Part shown: positions 1-5,468 of the stretch, piece after piece
Layout of the letters: each line of letters starts with the position of its first letter
How positions within the stretch are numbered: position 1 is the stretch's first letter
Assembly (NCBI GenBank): GCA_001774505.1
Contig: MFAF01000081.1
Location: 7,780 to 13,944, forward strand
Direction: 5' to 3'
Source: Candidatus Coatesbacteria bacterium RBG_13_66_14
GTDB lineage: Bacteria; RBG-13-66-14
Length of the DNA stretch: 6,165 bases
Notes under the pieces: model-generated
Seen by the model: the letters and a program-made list of their open reading frames with translations, nothing else
Databases searched by the model: none
Told to the model about the DNA's origin: nothing
Made by a program: the position numbers and the translations under genes

Positions 1-57
1 CAAGGGGTTTAACCGAGCGAACCGAGCGTAGCGAGCTATGCGGAGTAAAACCCCTTG
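1..57. repeat. 10-bp perfect inverted repeat enclosing a copy of the GAGCG(A/T)AGCGAG repeat
   Basis: The left arm CAAGGGGTTT (1-10) is exactly complementary to the right arm AAACCCCTTG (48-57). The 37 bases between them are the repeat copy at 11-42 plus five bases. Without the insert the arms would join into a 20-bp perfect palindrome, much like the uninterrupted hairpin at 148-173. I infer that the GAGCG-type repeat sits inside an older REP-like palindrome. The element begins at the first base of the window and could extend further left. Confidence 0.6.
11..42. repeat. GAGCGTAGCGAG repeat, copy A
   Basis: A 9-base partial unit AACCGAGCG (11-19) is followed by a full 23-base unit (20-42) that is identical base for base to copy B at 191-213. 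The core GAGCGTAGCGAG is nearly the same read forwards and backwards without complementing (a mirror repeat). The flanking GCGTA and TATGC can pair into a weak 5-bp stem with one G-T pair. Function is unknown; its multiplicity in this window shows it is a dispersed repeat. Confidence 0.7.
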
Positions 58-147
58 CCTTCTTCCCCGGCGGGATAGCCGACAGCTCAATTCTTGGCGC
101 GGATACGCGACGCTCCGCCGCAGCCAGAAACAACGGGCGCCACTTAA

Positions 148-173
148 AGGCAAGGGGCTTCAGCCCCTTGCTT
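148..173. repeat. REP-like GC-rich hairpin (CAAGGGGC TTCA GCCCCTTG)
   Basis: GCAAGGGGC (150-158) pairs perfectly with GCCCCTTGC (163-171) around a TTCA loop. One G-T and one A-T pair extend the stem to 148 and 173. No run of T follows on either strand, so a classical intrinsic terminator is unlikely. The arms share CAAGGGG/CCCCTTG with the interrupted palindrome at 1-57 and the lone right arm at 249-258, which suggests a family of extragenic palindromes. Confidence 0.6.
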
Positions 174-190
174 CCATCTGTAATGTGTTG

Positions 191-213
191 AACCGAGCGT
201 AGCGAGCTATGCG
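191..213. repeat. GAGCGTAGCGAG repeat, copy B
   Basis: Identical over 23 bases to the full unit of copy A (20-42). It is followed after five bases (GAAGC) by copy C in the same orientation, so B and C form a short tandem pair with a 28-base period. Confidence 0.75.
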
Positions 214-218
214 AAGCA

Positions 219-250
219 AACCGAGCGAAGCGAGCTACGCCTCTGGCGAA
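219..250. repeat. GAGCGAAGCGAG repeat, copy C, extended unit
   Basis: This copy carries the exact mirror core GAGCGAAGCGAG and continues through CTCTGGCGAA. By hand alignment, 27 of its 32 bases match copy D (3891-3922), which lies inside a coding sequence. It is directly followed by ACCCCTTG, so like copy A it abuts an AAACCCCTTG arm on its right. Confidence 0.7.
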
Positions 251-318
251 ACCCCTTGTCTTTTACTCTATAAGGGGCGAAAAACACCTGTTCGAGGGTC
301 GGTGCCGGTTGACTCCGT

Positions 319-347
319 AAAAAAGGGACCGTCGCCGACGGTCCCTT
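319..347 (-). terminator. Rho-independent terminator of the C25 protease gene
   Basis: On the minus strand, GGGACCGTC pairs perfectly with GACGGTCCC around a 3-base GGC loop (plus-strand arms 325-333 and 337-345). It is followed at once by six T residues (plus-strand A run 319-324). It starts about 15 bases past the TAA of the protease gene, the expected place. The plus-strand side has only a short TT and no U-tract, so it is mainly directional. Confidence 0.9.
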
Positions 348-361
348 CCCGCATCGGGAAA

Positions 362-2155
362 TTACCGCGCCACGACCAGACGGGTCGTCCGGACCGCGGA
401 GGCGGTCTCGAGCTTGAGAAGGTATACGCCGCCGGCCAGCCCCGAGGCGTCGAAGCCCAGGACGTGGCGTCCGGCGGGCAGGGCGCCCGAGTGGACGGTC
501 AGCACCCGGCGCCCGGCGGTGTCGTATAGGGCGACGCCCACGTCACCGGCGTCGCCGGTGGCCAGCTCGAAGCTCACCGTGGCCAGCCCCCCAGCCGGGT
601 TGGGGTAGGTGCCCAACAGACGGGTGCGGGCGATATCGCGGCCGTAGAGCTCGCACTCGGCCGGGCCGTAGAACCGGCTGTCCCCGCCTGGCTCGACCAC
701 CTCGAGGAGATAGGCCACGCGTCCGGTGTCGGCCCCGGTGTCGAGGTAACGCCAGGGGCCGTCGCCGGAGAAGAGGTTCTCGTTGAGCCTCTCCCGGCTC
801 TCCCCGTCCCCGGAGAGTCGGTAGAGGTTGTAGCCGGCGGCCTCCTCGGGTCTGGACACCGCCCAGCTCACCAGGGCTCCGCCGTCAATCGCGTCTGCGC
901 GGAAGCTGACGACCTCGACGGGCGATTCGATCTCGGGCGCCAGCGTGGGATCGCCGATGAGGGTCATGCCGTAGAACCAGCCGCGGGCTTCCTGCTGCGT
1001 CCAGCCGCCGTACTCGCCCTCGGCTACGACACTCATCCAATAGGCAAGGGCCTCCCCCCAGGTCATGCCGTCGCTCACGGCGGTGTAGAACACCTGGAAT
1101 TCGAGCATGGAGCCGGTCTTGGTCGAGCCGATGGAGATGAGGCCCTTGCTCCCCTGATCCAGGGCGTAGATGCCGCCCATGTTGTTGTCCGTGGTGTAGC
1201 GGGCGTTGGAACAGGCGAAGAGGTTGTGCACCGCCCACTCGTGGTCGGTGTAGTTGACGTAGGCGCCGGACACGCTCCCGCCGGTGTGGAAGGCGTGGTA
1301 CGCCGGCGAGGAGTGGCAGCACATGAGGATGTGCTCGTAGGTGACGTCGTTCAGCCGGTCCATGTAGCCCTGGGCGGTGACGTCGGGCCACGAGTGTATC
1401 TCGTTGTCCGAATATACGTAGCTCACCTGCGAACCCCAGAGCGCCCCCCAGCCGGCCCAGTCGTGGTCCACGTAGGTCAGCGAGTTGACGTCGAGCGGCC
1501 AGTCCTCGGTGCGGTAATCGTGGACCCGTTCCATCCAGGCGTTCACCAGCTCGTCCTCGTCGCCGCAAACGTAGAGGTTGTGGGCCGGGAGCCGCCCGAA
1601 ATAGATGTCGGGCTCCATGTCGCCCGAGCCGTCGGTGTGAACGTCATAGCTCCCGTTTACGTCGGAATCCTCCCAGTAGCCGTCGAGGTCCGTCAGGAAG
1701 AGGTCGCAGGGGAAGTTCTCGTAGCCGATGTCAACCCAGAAAACGCCCTCAAACCAGGCCGAATCGAAGTCGCCGATGAGCACGGTCCCGTCCATCCCCA
1801 GGGCCCACTGGGCCTGGAGCTCGGTCCGCAGGTCCTCCGGCGAGATGACGCCCGAGGCGACCACGGTCACGTTGTAGCCCTCCTCCTCCATGTCGTCCAC
1901 CCAGGTGTTCAGGCCCGCGGTGATTTGGGGGAGCAGGACATCGTTGACCAGGACGTAGAGGTCGTCGCCGGGGCCGGCGGGGCTCTGGTAAACGGTTACG
2001 AAGACGGGGTCGCCGTAAGGCGCGCGGCCGGCCATGTATTCGTCGCGTGTCTCCAGCGGCGGCGCTCCCTCGGCAAGACGGGTTATGGGTATGCCGTCCG
2101 GGTTCGCCAGGACCGGCACGATCAGCAAGAAGAGGAGCGGTATGGCCCGTTTCAT
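362..2155 (-). CDS. Secreted gingipain-type (peptidase C25) cysteine protease with FN3-like and YPNP-type C-terminal domain
   Basis: Predicted exported cysteine endopeptidase of family C25 (clan CD), 597 residues. Residues 1-18 form a signal peptide (MKR, then a hydrophobic stretch ending VLA). The catalytic region spans about 50-410. It shows LIGDFDSAWF (126-135), DLFLTDLDGYW (151-161), an acidic DVNGSYD segment and PDIYFGRLPA (182-191), all typical of C25. The likely catalytic His is H281 in CCHSSP and the likely nucleophile is C315 in LFACSNARY. LIGDPTLAPE (399-408) closes the domain. Residues 412-505 look like a fibronectin-III fold (ALVSWAVSRPEEAAGYNLYRL). Residues 515-597 resemble the type A sorting or FlgD-like Ig tail (YPNPAGG, ALYDTAGRRV, LAGGVYLLKL). 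The ATG at 2155 is preferred over one 66 bases upstream because it follows GGGAGGG and starts the signal peptide. Secretion by a type IX-like route is inference. Confidence 0.88.
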   Translation of the reverse strand: MKRAIPLLFLLIVPVLANPDGIPITRLAEGAPPLETRDEYMAGRAPYGDPVFVTVYQSPAGPGDDLYVLVNDVLLPQITAGLNTWVDDMEEEGYNVTVVASGVISPEDLRTELQAQWALGMDGTVLIGDFDSAWFEGVFWVDIGYENFPCDLFLTDLDGYWEDSDVNGSYDVHTDGSGDMEPDIYFGRLPAHNLYVCGDEDELVNAWMERVHDYRTEDWPLDVNSLTYVDHDWAGWGALWGSQVSYVYSDNEIHSWPDVTAQGYMDRLNDVTYEHILMCCHSSPAYHAFHTGGSVSGAYVNYTDHEWAVHNLFACSNARYTTDNNMGGIYALDQGSKGLISIGSTKTGSMLEFQVFYTAVSDGMTWGEALAYWMSVVAEGEYGGWTQQEARGWFYGMTLIGDPTLAPEIESPVEVVSFRADAIDGGALVSWAVSRPEEAAGYNLYRLSGDGESRERLNENLFSGDGPWRYLDTGADTGRVAYLLEVVEPGGDSRFYGPAECELYGRDIARTRLLGTYPNPAGGLATVSFELATGDAGDVGVALYDTAGRRVLTVHSGALPAGRHVLGFDASGLAGGVYLLKLETASAVRTTRLVVAR

Positions 2156-2160
2156 TTTCT

Positions 2161-2167
2161 CCCTCCC
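2161..2167 (-). promoter_or_regulatory. Shine-Dalgarno site deciding the start of the C25 protease
   Basis: On the minus strand GGGAGGG lies five bases (AGAAA) before the ATG at 2153-2155. The upstream in-frame ATG at 2219-2221 overlaps the predicted -10 region and would place a charged, non-hydrophobic extension before the signal peptide, so the downstream start is chosen. Confidence 0.75.
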
Positions 2168-2209
2168 GGTTCCTATATCCTCGGAATAAGTTCGTATGTT
2201 CCCATGGCC

Positions 2210-2238
2210 AATATAGCGCAATAAATCCCTCTTCGCAA
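2210..2238 (-). promoter_or_regulatory. Sigma-70-like promoter for the C25 protease gene
   Basis: On the minus strand a -35 TTGCGA (2233-2238) and a -10 TATATT (2210-2215, five of six matches to TATAAT) are separated by 17 bases. The region is locally AT-rich within a GC-rich window. Transcription would start near 2203, giving a leader of about 48 bases. The gap to the upstream gene is 91 bases, so the protease can be expressed separately from it, with readthrough also possible. Confidence 0.5.
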
Positions 2239-2246
2239 CCTTGGTC

Positions 2247-3944
2247 CTACTGGAGGTATCCGAGGGAGCGCAGGTTTTCCAGGGCCGGATCGAGCTCCTC
2301 CAGGGTCACCGCCTCGAGGCTGTAGTCCCCGTAAGTAGCTACGCGGGGCCAATCCGCTGGTGAAGTGTCCGCGCCGGGCAGGTCCTGAGCCAGAGGGAGG
2401 CCGCAGAGATGGAAGAGGAGGGCCGCCGCCTCGTAGAGGGTGAGAGAATCCGACCCGAACCCCGATTCGAGCGACGGGTCGGGGCTCGACACCCACACTT
2501 CGCCCCTCGCGCCCGATTCCGGCCTTAAAACGACGAAGACGGTCGGCTCCACTGGGGCGTCCGGCGTCGAGGCCAGATTCACCCAATTTTCCAAAAGGCC
2601 GGCGAAGGCCCGATCCACCGCCTCGAGGGGCGGCTCCTGCGCACCCAGACGCCTCGCCCGCTCCCGGCCGTTGAAAAGCTGGAGCGTGAGCCGGGGCGCC
2701 CCGATCGGCGAATCCGAACCGGAATCGGAGGCGTAGATGGAATCGGGCGGCGGCGTTTCACCGCGGGCCGTCGCCTGCTGCGCCACGTCGGTGAAGATGA
2801 AGAGCCCCTCGCGTCCCACGGCGGGGTAGGTGGCCCACCAGTTGAAGACGGCCACGCGGTTGTCCGGTCCGGCGGAGCGCGAAATCAGGTCCCACACCGG
2901 CGGCTCGCGCCAATCCCGGCTGGTGACCGGCACCCGCTCGGCCAGCCCCAGGACGGTCCAGACGGCCTCGAGGCAACCCGCGACCCCCAGCCCCCCGCCG
3001 CGCAACTGGAGCGGCGACCGGATGCCGGCGAGCCTCAGGGAGGCCAGTTCGCGCACCCCGTGACGGTCCGGCGGCTGGCCCGTCGCCAGGGTGGCCCAGA
3101 CCTCGGCAGGTGAAGAAGCGGTCGGGAAATTAAGGGTACAGACCTTCGACCGACCGCGTTGCTCAAACAGATGCGGCACTTGGGACGGATCCAGGGCTGC
3201 GGGGTCGAGGCAGTCCACGGCCACCGCCACGACTGGGGGTGTTTCGGCCAGCTTCAGCTCCGGCGCCGTGCCCCCGGCGCCGAGGTTGACCAGGATGGCC
3301 ACGAGGGCCAGGGCGGCGATCGAACCTCCCAAAAGGAGCAGGGAACGCAAGCGTCGCCTGGCCTTCCAGCTCCCGCCGAGGTAGAGCCCGGCGACCAGGG
3401 CGACCAGCCGGTACGCCAGGAACCCGATGGCCGCTCCCGCCGCCAGGAACAGGACGCTCAGCCAATCCGCCGCCGGCGAGGGGGTAAAGACCCTGCCCAG
3501 AAGCCACACCGCCGCCAGAAAACCGCCGACAGCCAGCCCGCCGACCGTCGCCAGGACCATGCGGAACCGCGCCGCCGCATCCTCGGGCAGGGGACGCCGT
3601 CCGGCGAGCTGTATGACCAGACCCACGAGGGCCATCAGAGCAGCCGAGGAAATGAGGGCGGGGAAAAAAACGTAGAGGGCCAGGAGCAGCCCTTCGCCGA
3701 TATGTCCCAGGTAGGCCGAGTTCGCCTCGACCAGGGCCACCGAAAGCCAGGCGCTCCACAGACCGCCCATCACCAGCCAGGCCCGCCAGGCGGCCGTCCA
3801 GAGCTGGGCCGGTCCGGGCCGCGTGCCTCCGCCCGCCACGAAACGCGCCACCGGGTTGTGCAGGTACCCCCGTTCCCTCAGTTGCGCGCGAACCGAGCAA
3901 AGCGAGCTCTGCCCCTGGCAAATCTCGTCCAGCCTGTCATCCAT
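2247..3944 (-). CDS. Polytopic membrane protein with degenerate type I phosphodiesterase / alkaline phosphatase-superfamily domain
   Basis: 565 residues. About five hydrophobic segments (near 54-72, 84-114, 128-152, 160-190 and 200-222) precede a soluble domain from about 236 to the end. The domain matches the type I phosphodiesterase fold: VAVAVDCLDP (239-248, first metal Asp), SSPAEVWATLATGQPPDRHG (277-296, equivalent to the nucleophile loop and TG..P..HG motif), WDLISR and VAVFNWWATYP (364-374), CGLPLAQDLPG (514-524) and the common tail NLRSLGYLQ. The usual D..H pair and SDHG motif are not visible; FVVLRPESGARGEVWV (470-485) occupies the SDHG position. Catalysis is therefore doubtful and a binding or pseudoenzyme role is possible. 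The ATG at 3944 has only weak SD-like GGTG, a predicted leader of about 13 bases, and a repeat copy covering residues 9-19. GTG starts at residue 32 or 36 are alternatives. The substrate is unknown. Confidence 0.75.
   Translation of the reverse strand: MDDRLDEICQGQSSLCSVRAQLRERGYLHNPVARFVAGGGTRPGPAQLWTAAWRAWLVMGGLWSAWLSVALVEANSAYLGHIGEGLLLALYVFFPALISSAALMALVGLVIQLAGRRPLPEDAAARFRMVLATVGGLAVGGFLAAVWLLGRVFTPSPAADWLSVLFLAAGAAIGFLAYRLVALVAGLYLGGSWKARRRLRSLLLLGGSIAALALVAILVNLGAGGTAPELKLAETPPVVAVAVDCLDPAALDPSQVPHLFEQRGRSKVCTLNFPTASSPAEVWATLATGQPPDRHGVRELASLRLAGIRSPLQLRGGGLGVAGCLEAVWTVLGLAERVPVTSRDWREPPVWDLISRSAGPDNRVAVFNWWATYPAVGREGLFIFTDVAQQATARGETPPPDSIYASDSGSDSPIGAPRLTLQLFNGRERARRLGAQEPPLEAVDRAFAGLLENWVNLASTPDAPVEPTVFVVLRPESGARGEVWVSSPDPSLESGFGSDSLTLYEAAALLFHLCGLPLAQDLPGADTSPADWPRVATYGDYSLEAVTLEELDPALENLRSLGYLQ
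3891..3922. repeat. GAGCAAAGCGAG repeat, copy D, inside a coding sequence
   Basis: It matches copy C (219-250) in 27 of 32 bases by hand alignment, in the same orientation on the plus strand. It lies within the first 20 codons of the minus-strand membrane protein as called, where it encodes roughly CQGQSSLCSV and is read without a stop. Either the repeat has been taken into the protein's N-terminus or translation really starts downstream and the repeat lies in the leader. Confidence 0.65.
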
Positions 3945-3964
3945 GAATCACCAACCCGCGGCCG

Positions 3965-3993
3965 ATGGTAGCCGTGCCCACCGTCCCTGTCAA
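3965..3993 (-). promoter_or_regulatory. Sigma-70-like promoter for the phosphodiesterase-like membrane protein
   Basis: On the minus strand a perfect TTGACA (3988-3993) is followed after exactly 17 bases by TACCAT (3965-3970). A start near 3958 leaves about 13 bases before the ATG at 3944, which is short and is one reason to consider a downstream start codon. It faces away from the plus-strand promoter at 4003-4031. Confidence 0.55.
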
Positions 3994-4002
3994 GACGCGG
4001 CC

Positions 4003-4031
4003 TTGCTAGACGGCGGGCGATGTTTTACCAT
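4003..4031 (+). promoter_or_regulatory. Sigma-70-like promoter for the polyferredoxin gene
   Basis: TTGCTA (4003-4008) and TACCAT (4026-4031) are 17 bases apart. The -10 is identical to that of the divergent promoter, and the two -35 boxes lie back to back with nine bases between them. A start near 4038 gives a short leader containing GGGAG. The match is weaker than on the other strand. Confidence 0.4.
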
Positions 4032-4048
4032 TAACACTACTCGGGAGA

Positions 4049-5422
4049 GTGACGGACCCCTTGAGCGATCTGCACACGACTATCTGGAAGAGGCCCAAGC
4101 TCAGCCGATACCGGCTGGCCGTCCAACTGGTGTCCCTGGTTGTGTTTACCGGTCTCGCGACACTCTTCGTCTTCTCCGTCCGATCGTTGCAAACGGGGGG
4201 ACCGGAGGGGATCGAGCGCCCGGCGGGCATCGAGGCGCTCACCCCGCATCTGGGCTACATCGAGCTCGTCTACGCCGTCCGCACGGGCCAAGACGCCGGC
4301 ATCCACTCCGCGGCCCTCGGATTTTTCCTCCTGTTTTTCGCCCTGTCCATCCTCGTGAAAAAAGGCTTCTGCAGCCACCTCTGCCCCGTCGGGACGCTGA
4401 GCGAGGGCCTCTGGTGGCTGGGGAAGAAAATCACCCGGGGGCGCGAGCCTCGCCTGCCGGCCTTCATTGACCTGCCCCTCAGGCTGGCCAAATACCTCCT
4501 CCTCGGATACTTCCTCATAAAGGTGGCCACCCTGACCCTGGAGACCCTCCAGCAACTGGCCTTCTCCCCGGCGGTCAAGCTGTCGGACCTGCGCATCCTC
4601 CACTTTTTCGCCGAGTTCCCGGGGTGGATGTGGTTCGTCGTCGGCGGTCTCGTCCTTTTCTCCCTCTTCATCCCCCGTTTCGCCTGCCGATACCTCTGCC
4701 CCTACGGCGCGCTCCTGGGTCTCGCCTCCACCGCGTCTTTTTTGAAAATTCACCGCGACGAGTCCCGCTGCGTCATCGGCTGCATGGATTGCGCCGGCGT
4801 CTGCCCGGCCTGGGTCAACCTGAGGAAACCCGGGGCCATCCTGCACGACGAATGCCACCTCTGCCTGCGATGCCTGGACGCCTGCCCCACACCGGGCGCG
4901 CTGACGCTGAAAATTTGCAAGAAACCGGTCCCCGGCTGGATCGTCCCCGTCGCCGTGACGGGCATCGTCGTCCTGGGGCTGGGCCTGATGTACGTCGGCG
5001 GCGGGTTCGAGGACGGGATTTCCCGGGAGGAATACCTGGCGCGGATCGGTCAGATAGACGAGCCGCTGTACGACTTCCGCCCGGGCGCTCCGGCGGTTCC
5101 CGACGCGGCCACCCCCTTCGACGGGGAACTATTCAAGCCGCTCAGGACGTATGTTGGTAAACCCCGCAAGGTGCTCGAGCTGCTCCCGATGCTCGATTTC
5201 GAGGTGGGAGTGGCCGCGAGCGGCCTGGCTGGGGGGCTCGAAACCCAGCTCTCGCAGGAAGAGGAAACCGCGCGAAAAACCGAGCCGATCGTGGACACGA
5301 CACTGCGCGAGGACGAGGGGATGGAGGAGCCACCGGCGGAGGAAGAGCCCGAAGGCGGGGCCGGCGCCGCGACTCCGCCGCCCGAGGTCCCGGAACCGGA
5401 ATCGCCGGAACCGGGTGAATGA
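4049..5422 (+). CDS. NapH/NosR-type membrane polyferredoxin (4Fe-4S) with acidic C-terminal tail
   Basis: 457-residue membrane electron-transfer protein. Hydrophobic segments lie near 22-44, 86-104, 146-163, 191-209 and 295-317. Two CX3CP motifs at membrane edges (C108/C112 in GFCSHLCP and C213/C217 in FACRYLCP) are typical of the NapH/NosR/CcoG-type family. A ferredoxin-like unit follows with C241, C245, C248, C252-P and C269, C272, C275, C279-P, enough for two [4Fe-4S] clusters. The expected role is passing electrons between the quinone pool and a redox partner. No partner oxidoreductase or FMN-binding domain is visible here, so the specific pathway cannot be named. Residues 318-457 form an extra hydrophilic tail, ending in a Glu/Pro/Gly-rich stretch (400-457). 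The start is a GTG with GGGAG only one base upstream, which is too close to be comfortable; TTG at 4061 is an alternative. The divergent promoter suggests independent expression from the left-hand genes. Confidence 0.82.
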   Translation: MTDPLSDLHTTIWKRPKLSRYRLAVQLVSLVVFTGLATLFVFSVRSLQTGGPEGIERPAGIEALTPHLGYIELVYAVRTGQDAGIHSAALGFFLLFFALSILVKKGFCSHLCPVGTLSEGLWWLGKKITRGREPRLPAFIDLPLRLAKYLLLGYFLIKVATLTLETLQQLAFSPAVKLSDLRILHFFAEFPGWMWFVVGGLVLFSLFIPRFACRYLCPYGALLGLASTASFLKIHRDESRCVIGCMDCAGVCPAWVNLRKPGAILHDECHLCLRCLDACPTPGALTLKICKKPVPGWIVPVAVTGIVVLGLGLMYVGGGFEDGISREEYLARIGQIDEPLYDFRPGAPAVPDAATPFDGELFKPLRTYVGKPRKVLELLPMLDFEVGVAASGLAGGLETQLSQEEETARKTEPIVDTTLREDEGMEEPPAEEEPEGGAGAATPPPEVPEPESPEPGE

Positions 5423-5454
5423 CTGGAAGCCGACACCGTCCAACCCACGGATTC

Positions 5455-5461
5455 AAGGGAG
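5455..5461 (+). promoter_or_regulatory. Shine-Dalgarno site of the DUF4349-type lipoprotein
   Basis: AAGGGAG sits seven bases before the ATG at 5469. An in-frame GTG two codons earlier (5463) would be too close to it. The site lies in the 46-base gap after the polyferredoxin stop, where no terminator or clear promoter is seen, so the two genes are probably co-transcribed. Confidence 0.6.
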
Positions 5462-5468
5462 CGTGACG

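Larger units (their letters stand above)
58..318. other. Non-coding intergenic stretch holding repeats and palindromes
   Basis: I see no credible gene here: the open frames crossing it translate the short repeats and run antisense into the downstream protease gene. Positions 58-147 hold no recognised feature. The rest contains the hairpin at 148-173, repeat copies B and C, and a block AAACCCCTTG (249-258) matching the right arm at 48-57. CCCCTT (252-257) can also pair with AAGGGG (272-277) in a weak 6-bp stem with a 14-base loop. Confidence 0.55.

Noticed and set aside
148..173. Second intrinsic terminator
   Set aside because: The stem is strong, but no T run follows on either strand; it fits a REP-like palindrome better.
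191..250. CRISPR array
   Set aside because: Only two adjacent units separated by five bases, with no spacers of regular length and no cas gene.
209..529. Plus-strand open frame beginning in repeat copy B
   Set aside because: It translates the repeats, crosses the terminator and ends antisense inside the protease tail; no SD or family match.
2156..2221. 22-residue N-terminal extension of the C25 protease from an upstream ATG
   Set aside because: It would bury the signal peptide, overlap the predicted -10 box and ignore the strong SD at 2161-2167.
1226..2224. Plus-strand open frame (332 codons) across the C25 gene
   Set aside because: Val/His/Arg-rich with no recognisable motif, and opposite to a clear C25 protease.
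3159..3971. Long plus-strand open frame (270 codons) antisense to the phosphodiesterase-like gene
   Set aside because: It is Gln/Arg/Gly-rich with no family motif and lacks an SD, while the minus strand encodes a recognisable domain. It is a high-GC shadow frame.
4037..4858. Minus-strand open frame (273 codons) antisense to the polyferredoxin gene
   Set aside because: The opposite strand has the ordered Cys motifs and membrane segments; this frame is a low-complexity charged shadow.
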